Shown piece by piece: positions 1-8,096 of a DNA stretch of 64,000 nt. The stretch lies in the NCBI RefSeq assembly GCF_900215205.1, contig NZ_OBDY01000029.1, forward strand, positions 62,001-126,000, given 5' to 3'. A program made the translations under genes and the position numbers. The stretch comes from Paractinoplanes atraurantiacus. Lineage in GTDB: Bacteria > Actinomycetota > Actinomycetes > Mycobacteriales > Micromonosporaceae. Numbering within the stretch: the stretch's first letter is position 1; each line of letters opens with the position of its first letter. Under the pieces are notes generated by a model. The model was not told the DNA's origin and did no database searches. It worked only from the letters and a program-made list of their open reading frames with translations.

Positions 1-81
1 AACTCGCTCGCCCCGAACGCGGCCCACCGCCGCCGGAAGTCGCGTCGCCACACTCCCTTTTGCATATCACGGTTCGTCGAT

Positions 82-1473
82 ATGGTCGGACGCGTGAGAT
101 TACGCATCGTCGCTGCCCTCGCGTCCCTGCTCGTCGTCCTCTCGCCGGCCGGCGTGGCCCGCGCGGCCGACGATCCGCTGCTCGACCAGCTGACCGCGAT
201 TCCCGGGCTGACCGTGGTCTCGCAGACGCAGGGCACGGGCTACCGGTTCTTCGTGCTGACCTACCGCCAGCCGGCCGACCACCGCCACCCGAAGCAGGGC
301 AGCTACGAGCAGCGCCTCACGCTGCTGCACCGGTCGGCCGACAGCCCGGTCGTGCTGTCAACGAGTGGCTACGGCCTCGCGGCCAGCCCGCGGCCGTCGC
401 AGACGGAGCCGACGGCGCTGCTGAACGCCAACCAGGTCTCGGTCGAGCACCGCTTCTTCACCCCGTCCCGGCCCGCGCCGGCCGACTGGTCCGACCTGAA
501 CATCTGGCAGGAGGCGAGCGACGAGCACCGTATCGTGACCGCCTTCAAGACCCTCTACGACACCAAGTGGATCCAGACCGGCGGCAGCAAGGGCGGCATG
601 ACGTCCGTCTACCACCGGCGGTTCTACCCGAACGACGTCGACGGCGTCGTCGCCTACGTGGCCCCCAACGACGTCATCAACCCGGCCGACACGGCCTACG
701 ACAAGTTCTTCGACAAGGTGGGTACGGCTTCGTGCCGCACCGCCCTGGACGATGTGCAGGCCGAGGCGCTGCGCCGCCGCGACCGGCTGGTGCCGCGGCT
801 GCAGGCCGACGCGGCCGAGAACGGATGGACGTTCGCCCGGACGATCGGCACGGCCGACCGCTCGTTCGAGATGACCGTCCTCGACTCGGTGTGGGCGTTC
901 TGGCAGTACAGCAGCGAGGCCGACTGCGCGACCGTGCCGGCGGCCGCCACGGCCACCGACGACCAGCTGTACGACTGGATCGACGCGGTCGCCGGCTGGA
1001 GCTTCTACACCGACCAGGCCCTGGAGTACTACTGGCCGTACTACTACCAGGCGGCCTCCCAGCTCGGCTGGCCCAGCCTGCGCTTCGAGCACCTGCGCGG
1101 CCTGCGCAACTACCCGGGCCTGTATACAGCGAACTCGTCCCTGCCGCCGGAGCTGCGCCGCCCGCACAACCCGCTGCCGATGATCGACGTCGACCTGTGG
1201 GTGCGCACCGCCGCGCAGCGGATGCTGTTCATCTACGGCGAGAACGACCCGTGGGGCGCCGAGCGGTTCACCCCGAGCCGCCGCGACTCGGCCCTCTACG
1301 TGGCCCCGGGCGCCAACCACGGCGCGAACATCGCCCGCCTGAAGCCGGAGGACGCCGCCGCGGCCACCGCCATGCTCCGCCGCTGGGCCGGCGTGCCCGC
1401 GGCCGCCACCACCGCGCAGCTGTCGGCGCCCCTGCCGCTGGACGACATGCTGCCGGACCGCCACCGCTACTAG
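82..1473 (+). CDS. Secreted S37-family serine peptidase (tripeptidyl aminopeptidase type)
   Basis: Probable exported peptidase that removes short peptides from protein N-termini outside the cell. The first 29 residues form a signal peptide: basic start, hydrophobic core LRIVAALASLLVVLSPAG, and an Ala-X-Ala type site near ARAADD. The nucleophile motif GGSKGG puts the catalytic Ser at residue 169. A YGENDPWG segment and a GANHGAN segment near the C-terminus fit the Asp and His of the alpha/beta-hydrolase triad. The 463-residue length is normal for the PS-10/S37 family. The ATG start at 82 was chosen because it directly opens the signal peptide. The gene converges on the next one, and their stop codons overlap by a few bases. 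The family assignment is confident; the substrate is unknown. Confidence 0.88.
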   Translation: MVGRVRLRIVAALASLLVVLSPAGVARAADDPLLDQLTAIPGLTVVSQTQGTGYRFFVLTYRQPADHRHPKQGSYEQRLTLLHRSADSPVVLSTSGYGLAASPRPSQTEPTALLNANQVSVEHRFFTPSRPAPADWSDLNIWQEASDEHRIVTAFKTLYDTKWIQTGGSKGGMTSVYHRRFYPNDVDGVVAYVAPNDVINPADTAYDKFFDKVGTASCRTALDDVQAEALRRRDRLVPRLQADAAENGWTFARTIGTADRSFEMTVLDSVWAFWQYSSEADCATVPAAATATDDQLYDWIDAVAGWSFYTDQALEYYWPYYYQAASQLGWPSLRFEHLRGLRNYPGLYTANSSLPPELRRPHNPLPMIDVDLWVRTAAQRMLFIYGENDPWGAERFTPSRRDSALYVAPGANHGANIARLKPEDAAAATAMLRRWAGVPAAATTAQLSAPLPLDDMLPDRHRY

Positions 1474-1940
1474 GACGCCAGATCGGTGACCACACGCGTA
1501 GCCGTGTCATAGCTCCGGGCCGCCACGAAGAACCCAGCGGCCCGGGGCAGGTCTCCCAGCGCGGCCGGCACAGCTTCGTGCTGGCCGGCCGGCACCCGCA
1601 ACGCCAGGCTCACGTGCGGCACCCACTCCTGCGGCGGCGGCCAGGCTTCGTCCAGCGCTTCCCAGACCCGCGCCTGAAGCTCCCGCAACTCCGCCGTGGG
1701 CCGCACCTCCCAGACCACGGCCCGCCCCAGGGACCGGACCGCCCCGAGCTCCGCCCTCAACGGCAGCTCCACACCCGAGAGCCCGGCCAACGAGGCCGCC
1801 GTGGCCACCGTCAGATGCGGCCGGTTGCTCGCGTGCCCGTGCGTGGCCAGGCTCGGCAGGCCGGCTTGCTTCAGGCGAAACCACATTTGGCGTACGAGGG
1901 ACTCGAGCCCGGAATCAAGCAGCAGCTCAACGGTATGCAC
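1470..1940 (-). CDS. 2H phosphoesterase / 2'-5' RNA ligase-like protein
   Basis: A 156-residue cytoplasmic protein with the two-histidine signature of the 2H superfamily: HLTVA near residue 42 and HVSLAL near residue 109. Members act as 2'-5' RNA ligases or cyclic phosphodiesterases. The two motifs and the overall length match the small bacterial LigT-like group, but the substrate cannot be told from sequence. It is transcribed towards the S37 peptidase and shares its last bases. It is divergent from the LacI gene, so the 68-base gap at 1941-2008 must hold both promoters. Confidence 0.8.
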   Translation of the reverse strand: MHTVELLLDSGLESLVRQMWFRLKQAGLPSLATHGHASNRPHLTVATAASLAGLSGVELPLRAELGAVRSLGRAVVWEVRPTAELRELQARVWEALDEAWPPPQEWVPHVSLALRVPAGQHEAVPAALGDLPRAAGFFVAARSYDTATRVVTDLAS

Positions 1941-1996
1941 GCCTAAAGATGTACCCGCGCGGCGTTAATGGGGCGATCTTCCGGTGCGGCTCGACC

Positions 1997-2002
1997 TATA
2001 GT
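1997..2002 (+). promoter_or_regulatory. Candidate -10 element of the LacI-family gene
   Basis: TATAGT lies 6 bases upstream of the ATG at 2009. That spacing places the transcription start at or next to the start codon, so the mRNA is probably leaderless. No convincing -35 hexamer was seen. Confidence 0.4.
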
Positions 2003-2008
2003 TGCCCG

Positions 2009-3004
2009 ATGCCGCAGGGGAGGCCGACGCTGGCCGATGTCGCCCGGCGCGCGGGTGTGTCCAAAGCGGCCGTCTCTCGCGTGATCAACGATGCGCCCGG
2101 AGTGGCGCCGCAGACCCGTGAGCACGTTCGCCAGGTCATCGCGGCGCTGGGTTTCCGGCCCGATCCGGTGGCGCGGGCGCTCGCCTCGGGGCACGGCGAG
2201 GTGATCGAGCTGGTCGTCGTGGACGAGCCGTCGATCTTCGGGTCCAGCCCGTACTACGGCCGGGTCACCGCGGGGATCCTCCAGGAGCTGGCCGGCGGGA
2301 ACGCGCAGCTGCGGGTGCATGTGGTGGACGAGGCCGGGGCCCGGGCCCTGCTGAGGCGGATCGCCGACACGGTGACGCTCGGCGTGCTGCTCATCAACGT
2401 GCCGCCGGAGATCGCCGGTGAGTTCTACGCCCGGTGTGACCGGGTGGTCGCGATGAGCCCGTCGGCGCCCGGCGTCCCGTACATCGGCCTGGAGAACGCC
2501 GAAGGCGCACGCGCCGCCGTCACCCACCTGCACGAGAGTGGCCGCCGCCGGATCGCGGCGTTGCACGGGCAGGACGGCAACGCGTGCGCGGAGGGGCGCC
2601 GGGAGGGCCACCGCCGGGCCGTGCTGGAGCTCGGGCTGCCCGACATCTCGGCGACCGGCAAGTTCCGCCGCGAGGACGGCTATCTGCTGACCCAGCGCCT
2701 GCTGGCCGAGGAGCCGGAGATCGACGCCTTCTTCGTCGGCTGCGACCTGATGGCCACCGGCGCCATGCAGGCCCTGGCCGACGCGGGCCGGCGCATCCCG
2801 CAGGACGTCGCCGTCGTCGGCTTCGACGACAGCGTCATAGCGGAATGCGCCACCCCACCGATGTCCTCGGTCCACCAGCCGGTCGAGGCCATGGCCGCGG
2901 CCGCGACCAGGGCGATGGTCGGCCGCCAGCTGGCCCCGCACTGGCGCTGCGTCTTCCCCGCCGACCTACGGGTCCGCCAGAGCTCCCACCCCAGCACCAC
3001 CTGA
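2009..3004 (+). CDS. LacI-family transcriptional regulator
   Basis: A 331-residue regulator. The N-terminal helix-turn-helix and hinge helix are clear: LADVARRAGVSKAAVSRV at about residues 7-24, then a region of PDPVARALASGH type. A periplasmic-binding-protein-like sensor domain follows, with the FVGCDLMATGAMQAL and DVAVVGFDDS segments typical of the family. The frame stays open upstream to 1949, but the start at 2009 gives the usual MPxGRPTLADVA N-terminus and sits right behind a -10 element. The effector is unknown. No sugar catabolic operon is adjacent; only a 2H phosphoesterase and an EamA exporter flank it. Confidence 0.9.
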   Translation: MPQGRPTLADVARRAGVSKAAVSRVINDAPGVAPQTREHVRQVIAALGFRPDPVARALASGHGEVIELVVVDEPSIFGSSPYYGRVTAGILQELAGGNAQLRVHVVDEAGARALLRRIADTVTLGVLLINVPPEIAGEFYARCDRVVAMSPSAPGVPYIGLENAEGARAAVTHLHESGRRRIAALHGQDGNACAEGRREGHRRAVLELGLPDISATGKFRREDGYLLTQRLLAEEPEIDAFFVGCDLMATGAMQALADAGRRIPQDVAVVGFDDSVIAECATPPMSSVHQPVEAMAAAATRAMVGRQLAPHWRCVFPADLRVRQSSHPSTT

Positions 3005-3042
3005 GACGACACCCTCTTCCATCGCCCCGACAAACGCGAGCG

Positions 3043-3186
3043 CCGCGAACGCGCGAACGTGCGCGAAGGCGCGAACGTGCGCGAAGGCGCGAACGTGCGC
3101 GAAGGCGCGAACGTGCGCGAAGGCGCGAACGTGCGCGAAGGCGCGAACGTGCGCGAAGGCGCGAACGCAGGCGAAGGCGCGGACGC
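3043..3186. repeat. 18-bp tandem repeat (about 6 perfect copies plus degenerate ends)
   Basis: The unit GCGCGAAGGCGCGAACGT begins at 3061 and repeats at 3079, 3097, 3115, 3133 and 3151. The last copy differs by one base. Degenerate copies flank it at 3043-3060 and 3169-3186. The array ends exactly where the stop codon of the minus-strand EamA gene begins (3187-3189), between the converging lacI-type and EamA genes. Confidence 0.95.
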
Positions 3187-4278
3187 TCAGGAAGCTGGCC
3201 GACGGCCCTCAGCCGGGCGGGAACGATCGAAACGCATGCGCGAACGTGCAGGAAACGTGCGCGAACGTGCGGGGAGCATGCGTGAACGCGCGGGCAGCGT
3301 CAGGAACGCCAAGCCGGCGGTGAGGACGGCCAGGCCGGCCCAGGAGAGGGCGGGCAGGCGCTCGCCGAGGAGGACGACGCCCAGCAGGGCTGCGACGGCG
3401 GCTTCGGCCAGGGACAGCACCGTGGCGGTGGTCGCCGTGGTGTGCCGGAGGCCGTAGCCGAAGAGGCGGTAGGCCGCGTATGTCGGCACCAGGGCGAGGT
3501 AGACGGCGACCGCGGCGCCGCGGGCCGAGAGCAGCCAGCTGGGGCCACCGGCGAACACCACCGGAAGGACGAGCAGGCCGGCGGTACCGAACATCGTTCC
3601 CATCACGGCTCCCGACGGGTGGCCGCGGGCGATGAGGTTGCCGCCGACCATCGTGTACGCGGCGTACGACAGGCCGGCGACCAGGGCCAGCGCCACGCCC
3701 AGGACGTCCATGCCGGCGCCGCCGCCGGTCAGCTCGGGCCCGAGGACGAGGACGGCGCATCCGGCGATCGCCGCGACGGTGCCGACGGTCCAGCGCCGGG
3801 CCGGGCGTGCACCTTGGAGGAGCCAAGCGAGCAGACCGGCGAACACGGGCGCGCTGCCGAGCGTGATGACGGTCGCGACGGCCACCCCTGAGCGCGCCAC
3901 CGCCGGATAGAAACTGAGCGGGTAACCGGCCACCGTGACCGCGCCGAGCAGCAGGAGCGGCCACTCCCGCCGCGGAAGCGCCCGGCCGCGGGGCCCGCCG
4001 GTCCGCAAGATCGGGCGCAAGTCGGTCAGGAAGAGGAGCGATCCGCCCAGGACCAGGCCGGCGGCGCCGATGGCGGCGGCGGGGGCGGCGGACGGGGCGA
4101 ACGAGGCCGCGGTGCCGGTGGTTCCCCAGAGGGTGGCGGCGGCGAGGACCGGTACGGGGCCGGCCAGCGGGTTGACGTGGTGGTCAAGGACGGCGGGACG
4201 TGTCGTGACAGACAAGAGAGTGAACTTCCGTGTCGAATTCCGGGCAAGGGCGGGAATCGTCACGGGCGCACGGAACAA
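3187..4278 (-). CDS. EamA/DMT-family transporter
   Basis: A drug/metabolite transporter superfamily protein of 363 residues with about ten hydrophobic segments in two EamA halves. The first segment (LAAATLWGTTGTAASFAP) is typical of the family. Such proteins export amino acids or small metabolites. Only the ATG at 4278 or the GTG five codons later fits upstream of the first membrane segment. The C-terminal tail is odd: after the last membrane helix the protein carries the periodic sequence LPARSR(M/T) repeated about three times, encoded by a 21-bp tandem repeat at 3237-3299. That tail is not part of the family fold and probably comes from repeat expansion. Substrate unknown. Confidence 0.8.
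   Translation of the reverse strand: MFRAPVTIPALARNSTRKFTLLSVTTRPAVLDHHVNPLAGPVPVLAAATLWGTTGTAASFAPSAAPAAAIGAAGLVLGGSLLFLTDLRPILRTGGPRGRALPRREWPLLLLGAVTVAGYPLSFYPAVARSGVAVATVITLGSAPVFAGLLAWLLQGARPARRWTVGTVAAIAGCAVLVLGPELTGGGAGMDVLGVALALVAGLSYAAYTMVGGNLIARGHPSGAVMGTMFGTAGLLVLPVVFAGGPSWLLSARGAAVAVYLALVPTYAAYRLFGYGLRHTTATTATVLSLAEAAVAALLGVVLLGERLPALSWAGLAVLTAGLAFLTLPARSRMLPARSRTFPARSRMRFDRSRPAEGRRPAS
3237..3299. repeat. 21-bp tandem repeat inside the EamA gene 3' end
   Basis: Three imperfect 21-bp units start at 3237, 3258 and 3279, each of the form (A/G)TGCG(C/T)GAACG(T/C)GC(A/G)GG. They encode the LPARSRM-type heptads in the transporter tail. The core GCGCGAACGT is shared with the neighbouring 18-bp array, so both probably have one origin. 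Confidence 0.85.
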
Positions 4279-4408
4279 GAACCCGGGCCGATGTGGGCAT
4301 CGGCGGGGCCGCGGAACAGATCGTCAGCGGGTGCGCCCGGTTACGGGCGGACCGGCGGGGAGACGACGTGCCAGTACTTGTTCACGCAGCGATGCTACCT
4401 CGCCACGC

Positions 4409-5053
4409 TCAGAGAGCCGCCAGTACGTGGTCGCGGGCTCCCACGATGTGGTCGACGATCACCCGGGCGAGGGCCATGGCGTCGCCCTCGCGCAGGGCGG
4501 CGACCATATGCCGGTGCTCCTCGTCGATGCGGTCGAGGTCGCGGCCCGAGCGGACCCACTGCCGGCTGTACGGCTCGACGAGATGCAGCAGCTGATCGAT
4601 GAACCGGACGGTCAGCCGTCGCTCGGACAGCTCATAGATGCGCGAATGGAACTGATAGTTCAGCGCCGCGCGCGCCGCCGCGTCGGCTCCCTTGTCGTGA
4701 ATCTGCTCGGCCAGGTCGCGCAGCGCGTCGACGTCGCGCGGGCGGCAGCCCCGTACGATCTCGTCGGCCAGGCTGGGCTCGAGCTGAAGGCGCAGGTCGA
4801 ACAGCTCGTCCACCTCGTCGCGGCCGAGCTCGGCGACGACCATGCCCCGGTTCGGCTTGTTGACCACGAGTCCCTCGGCGGCCAGCATGTGCAGCGCCTC
4901 ACGTAGCGGAATGCGGCTCACCGCGAGGTCGGAGGCGATCTTCTCCTGGACGAGGCGCGCGCCGGGAAGGAACTCGCCACGGCGCAGGGCGGAGCGCAGC
5001 CGCTCGGCGATCACATCGGCACTCACGGCGGAATCATATCGTGTACGCCGCAT
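4409..5053 (-). CDS. GntR-family regulator with FCD sensor domain
   Basis: A 214-residue FadR-subfamily repressor. The winged helix is at about residues 10-75 (EKIASDLAVSRIPLREALHML is the recognition region), followed by a helical FCD domain with LRLQLEPSLAD and the metal-binding-type histidines FHSRIY and DEEHRHM. Start: ATG at 5053. A GTG nine codons later (5026) gives VSADVIAERL and is an alternative. It is divergent from the L-2-hydroxyglutarate oxidase gene, with only 39 bases between them. A 20-bp palindrome there is the likely operator, so this protein probably controls the oxidase and itself in response to a carboxylic acid. Confidence 0.88.
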   Translation of the reverse strand: MRRTRYDSAVSADVIAERLRSALRRGEFLPGARLVQEKIASDLAVSRIPLREALHMLAAEGLVVNKPNRGMVVAELGRDEVDELFDLRLQLEPSLADEIVRGCRPRDVDALRDLAEQIHDKGADAAARAALNYQFHSRIYELSERRLTVRFIDQLLHLVEPYSRQWVRSGRDLDRIDEEHRHMVAALREGDAMALARVIVDHIVGARDHVLAAL

Positions 5054-5056
5054 ACA
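5042..5056. promoter_or_regulatory. Second GntR half-site pair (TGTA-N7-TACA)
   Basis: TGTA and TACA arms are separated by 7 bases and overlap the start codon of the GntR gene. The arms match the core of the stronger palindrome at 5071-5090, so this may be an autoregulatory site. Confidence 0.4.
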
Positions 5057-5070
5057 TTTACTACAGACGC

Positions 5071-5090
5071 TGCGACTGTATACATTCGCA
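5071..5090. promoter_or_regulatory. Candidate GntR operator overlapping the oxidase -10
   Basis: TGCGACTGTATACATTCGCA is a 20-bp palindrome with one mismatched pair. Its centre TGTATACA is typical of FadR-type sites. It contains TACATT (5081-5086), a TANNNT -10 box lying 6 bases before the GTG start at 5093. Repressor binding would therefore block transcription of a leaderless oxidase mRNA. Confidence 0.7.
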
Positions 5091-5092
5091 GC

Positions 5093-6319
5093 GTGAATGT
5101 TGACGTCGCCATCATCGGAGGCGGGCTGCTCGGCCTCGCCACGGCTCGAGCGCTGCTGCGGGAGCGGCCGGATCTGAGCGTCACGGTCCTGGAGGCCGAG
5201 GACCGCTGGGGCGCCCACCAGTCCGGGCACAACAGCAACGTCATTCACTCGGGGCTCTACTACAAGCCCGGTGGGCTCAAGGCCCGGCTCGCCCGCGCCG
5301 GCGGCGAGGCGATGATCAGTTACTGCGAGGCGAACGGCGTCCCGGTCAAGCGCACCGGCAAAATCGTCGTGGCCACCACCGAGCGCCAGCTCCCGCAGCT
5401 GGAGATGCTCGCCGCGCGGGGCCGGGCCAACGGCGTGACCGTCGAGCGGCTCGACCGGCGCGCGATCAACGAGCGCGAGCCGAACATCGCCGGCGTCGGC
5501 GCGCTCTGGGTCGCCGAGACCGCCATGACCGACTTCGGGGCCGTCGCCCGCACGCTCGCCACGGAGCTGACCGGTCTCGGCGCCGGCCTCCGGCTCCGTA
5601 CACCCGCGAACGCCTTTGAGACTCGCGGCGACCGCACGGTGATCAATGGCGAGGTGAGCGCCCGCGTCGTCGTCAACTGCGCCGGGCTGCACAGCGACAA
5701 GATCGCCGAGGCTCTGGGCGAAAAGCCGCCGGTGCGCATCATGCCGTTCCGCGGCGAGTACGCCGAGCTGCGGCCCGGCCTGCGCAACCTCGTCACGAAC
5801 CCGGTCTACCCGGTGCCCGACCCGGAGCTGCCGTTCCTCGGCGTGCACGTGACCCCGATGCTCGACGGCACCGTCCATATCGGACCGAATGCGGTTCCGG
5901 CCCTCTCCCGGCACGGATACCGTTGGCGCGACGTCGATCCGAAGATGCTCCGCGAGCTGCTCGCCGACCCCGCGCTTCGCGGCCTGACCAAACGCTTCTG
6001 GCGGTACGGGGTCACCGAGATCAGCCGATCGCTCGTGTGGCCGCTTTTCGTGCGCGAGGTGCGCAAGATGGCGCCGAGCGTCCGCGGCCGCGACATGCGC
6101 CGGCACGGCAGCGGCGTGCGCGCTCAGGCCGTGACCCGCGACGGCGCCCTGGTCGACGACTTCGTCATCCAGCGCACCGAGCGCGCCGTGCACGTCCTCA
6201 ACGCGCCCTCCCCCGCCGCCACCTCGAGCCTGCTCATCGGCAGCCGCATCGCCGGCGACGTCTTCGAGCAGCTCGGCGACGACGACGCTTCCCGCGCCGT
6301 CCTCAAGGACGTCCCGTGA
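5093..6319 (+). CDS. lhgO: L-2-hydroxyglutarate oxidase
   Basis: An FAD-dependent DadA/DAO-type oxidoreductase of 408 residues that oxidises L-2-hydroxyglutarate to 2-oxoglutarate, feeding electrons to the respiratory chain or oxygen. The N-terminal dinucleotide motif IIGGGLLGLATA begins at residue 7. The diagnostic HSGLYYKPGGLKA segment follows near residue 46, with GVHVTPMLDG and HIGPNA further on. Start: GTG at 5093, directly behind the operator/-10, so the message is probably leaderless. Its only obvious partner is the divergent GntR regulator; no glutarate hydroxylase is adjacent. The product is assigned from family resemblance and the adjacent regulator. Confidence 0.87.
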   Translation: MNVDVAIIGGGLLGLATARALLRERPDLSVTVLEAEDRWGAHQSGHNSNVIHSGLYYKPGGLKARLARAGGEAMISYCEANGVPVKRTGKIVVATTERQLPQLEMLAARGRANGVTVERLDRRAINEREPNIAGVGALWVAETAMTDFGAVARTLATELTGLGAGLRLRTPANAFETRGDRTVINGEVSARVVVNCAGLHSDKIAEALGEKPPVRIMPFRGEYAELRPGLRNLVTNPVYPVPDPELPFLGVHVTPMLDGTVHIGPNAVPALSRHGYRWRDVDPKMLRELLADPALRGLTKRFWRYGVTEISRSLVWPLFVREVRKMAPSVRGRDMRRHGSGVRAQAVTRDGALVDDFVIQRTERAVHVLNAPSPAATSSLLIGSRIAGDVFEQLGDDDASRAVLKDVP

Positions 6320-6350
6320 CCGACCCCCGCGCCGTCCCGTGACCGACCCA

Positions 6351-6440
6351 CGCCCCGTGACCGAGCCCCGCGCCGTCCTCACCCACGCCCCGTGACCGAG
6401 CCCCGCGCCGTCCTCACCCACGCTCTGTGACCGAGCCGCG
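6351..6440. repeat. 35-bp tandem repeat between lhgO and the TetR gene
   Basis: Two identical 35-bp units (6351-6385 and 6386-6420) are followed by a partial third from 6421. Each contains CCCGTGACCGAGCCCCGCGCC. Looser GTGACCGACCC copies precede them from 6315. The array begins at the lhgO stop region and runs into the last codons of the minus-strand TetR gene (6414). Confidence 0.9.
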
Positions 6441-7016
6441 CGCGCGGACGAGCGGCAGGTAGACCTCGTCGACGATCTCGCGCAGCACCTCGTCCGGGGC
6501 GGTCGGCGCGCCGCGGGTGACGAACTCGTTGCGGAGCAGGTCGATCGCCACCGTGGCGACCCGCGGGTGCAGGGCCTCGGGGTGGGCCTCACCGCGGGCC
6601 ACCGCACGGCCGAGGATGAGCAGCCAGGTGGCGGCCGTCGTGTCGGCTGAGCGGTCGGACAGCTGGGCCAACAGCTCCTGAGCGGAGCCGGCGGCGGCCA
6701 TCAGCTCGCGCAGGATCGCGCCCAGCGGTGAGCTCCAGTGCCGGTTGGCCAGGCGCAGCGTCTCGAGAGCGTCCTCGCGCAGCGCGCCGGTATCTGGTGG
6801 CTGGAACGACTTCGCCAGCAGGCGGTAGGCCGCGATGCCGAGCGCCAGCCGGTCGGGCCAGCGCCGGTAGAGGGCGTTCTTGTTGGTGCCGGCCCGGCGG
6901 GCCACCCGGTCCATCGTCAGCCCGGCGTAGCCCGACTCGGCGAGCTCGTCGGCCGCCGCGCGCAGCAGGGCGTCCTCCAACTCGGCGCCCCGGCGCCGGG
7001 TGGCACGTTTCGTCAT
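6414..7016 (-). CDS. TetR-family transcriptional regulator
   Basis: A 200-residue repressor with an N-terminal TetR helix-turn-helix (YAGLTMDRVARRAGTNKNAL at about residues 30-49, then YRRWPDR) and a divergent helical ligand domain. The last residues (RARGSVTERG) are encoded by the edge of the 35-bp repeat array. It is divergent from the glycosidase-like gene at 7089, with a 72-base gap holding an inverted repeat and promoters for both. It is most likely a local repressor of that gene. Ligand unknown. Confidence 0.87.
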   Translation of the reverse strand: MTKRATRRRGAELEDALLRAAADELAESGYAGLTMDRVARRAGTNKNALYRRWPDRLALGIAAYRLLAKSFQPPDTGALREDALETLRLANRHWSSPLGAILRELMAAAGSAQELLAQLSDRSADTTAATWLLILGRAVARGEAHPEALHPRVATVAIDLLRNEFVTRGAPTAPDEVLREIVDEVYLPLVRARGSVTERG

Positions 7017-7031
7017 GACACCAGCATCGGG

Positions 7032-7072
7032 TTGCTACCGCGCCGTCGTCAAAATAGGGTACGGCTAGTACC
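7032..7072. promoter_or_regulatory. Promoter and candidate TetR operator for the glycosidase-like gene
   Basis: On the plus strand TTGCTA (7032-7037) and TAGGGT (7055-7060) are separated by 17 bases. A perfect inverted repeat GGTAC-N5-GTACC (7058-7072) overlaps the end of the -10. On the minus strand, CGTCAA at 7047-7052 reads as TTGACG, a possible -35 for the TetR gene. Confidence 0.5.
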
Positions 7073-7088
7073 TAATGAGGAGGCACCC

Positions 7089-8096
7089 ATGCGGGGTAAA
7101 GGCATCACGTACGACACCGGGTTCGTGCTGCGCGGGCGCAACTCGCGGCCGGTCTTCGACCTGAAGCAGGTGGAGCGGGAACTGAGCGTCATCAGGCGGG
7201 ATCTGCACTGCACGGCCGTGCGGATCAGCGGCGGCGACCCGGAGCGGATCGAGGCGGCGGCGGCGATCGCCCTGCGCGAAGGGCTCGAGGTGTGGTTCTC
7301 GCCGTACCCTCTCGAGCTGACCGAGACCGAGATGCTGGCGCTGTTCGCCGACTGCGCGCGGCGCGCGGCCAAGCTGGCCGGAGACGTCGTCTTCGTCGCC
7401 GGGGCCGAGCTCAGCCTGATGAGCCCGGGGTTCCTGCCGGGCGGCGACACCCGGGAGCGCGTCGCGGCACTGCGCCGGCCGGAGGGCGTACGGGAAACGA
7501 TCCTGACTTTGACCGCTCGTATCAACGACTTTCTGGGGCGGGCCGTGGCGGCCGTGCGCGAGCATTTCGACGGCCCGATCACCTATGCGTCGGTGCCGCT
7601 GGAACGGGTCGACTGGACGCCGTTCGACTTCGTGTCGGTGGATCTGTATCGCTCCGCGCAGGTGGCGGACCAATTCGCCGAGGGTGTACGAACCCTGGTC
7701 GCGCAAGGAAAACCGGTGGCGATAACCGAGTTCGGCTCCGCGACGTTCCGGGGCGCGGGCGACCTCGGGGCGGAGGGACTGGACATTGTGGAGTACGACC
7801 CGGACGGCGGGCCGACACGGTTGACCGGCGACCACGAGCGCGACGAGGACGGGCAGGCCCGATACTTGCGGGAGACCCTGGAGGTCTTCGACACCGAAGG
7901 CGTGGACACGGCATTCGTCTTCATCTTCGCGCTCGGCGACCACGTGCACCGCCCGGACGGCGACCCTCGCGACGACCTCGATCTGGCCAGCTACGGCATC
8001 GTGAAGGCGTACGAGGACCGCACCGGCGAGACGTACCCGGACATGCCGTGGGAGCCGAAGGCCGCCTTCCACACGGTGGCCGCCCTCTACCGCTGA
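7089..8096 (+). CDS. Glycosidase-like TIM-barrel protein (often mislabelled abortive infection protein)
   Basis: A 335-residue protein without a signal peptide. Alternating beta and alpha segments, with acidic residues at strand ends, resemble a clan GH-A barrel. Glu107 in VFVAGAELSL is placed like an acid/base, and Glu214 in VAITEFGSATF is placed like a nucleophile, with about 107 residues between them. I recall close homologues in actinomycetes being named abortive infection protein; nothing in the sequence supports a phage role. A good Shine-Dalgarno GGAGG (7079-7083) precedes the ATG at 7089. Its 3' end overlaps the converging MFS gene by 10 bases. Substrate unknown. Confidence 0.65.
   Translation: MRGKGITYDTGFVLRGRNSRPVFDLKQVERELSVIRRDLHCTAVRISGGDPERIEAAAAIALREGLEVWFSPYPLELTETEMLALFADCARRAAKLAGDVVFVAGAELSLMSPGFLPGGDTRERVAALRRPEGVRETILTLTARINDFLGRAVAAVREHFDGPITYASVPLERVDWTPFDFVSVDLYRSAQVADQFAEGVRTLVAQGKPVAITEFGSATFRGAGDLGAEGLDIVEYDPDGGPTRLTGDHERDEDGQARYLRETLEVFDTEGVDTAFVFIFALGDHVHRPDGDPRDDLDLASYGIVKAYEDRTGETYPDMPWEPKAAFHTVAALYR

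Noticed and set aside
3043..3186. Possible CRISPR array
   Set aside because: Repeats are contiguous, 18 bp, with no unique spacers and no cas genes. It is a satellite.
3059..3457. Plus-strand coding of a REGANV hexapeptide repeat protein
   Set aside because: The frame arises from the 18-bp repeat, has no ribosome site and runs antisense into the transporter gene.
5054..6607. Minus-strand open frame that extends the GntR gene to over 700 codons
   Set aside because: It continues antisense through lhgO, and the added part lacks protein character. The regulator itself begins at 5053 or 5026.
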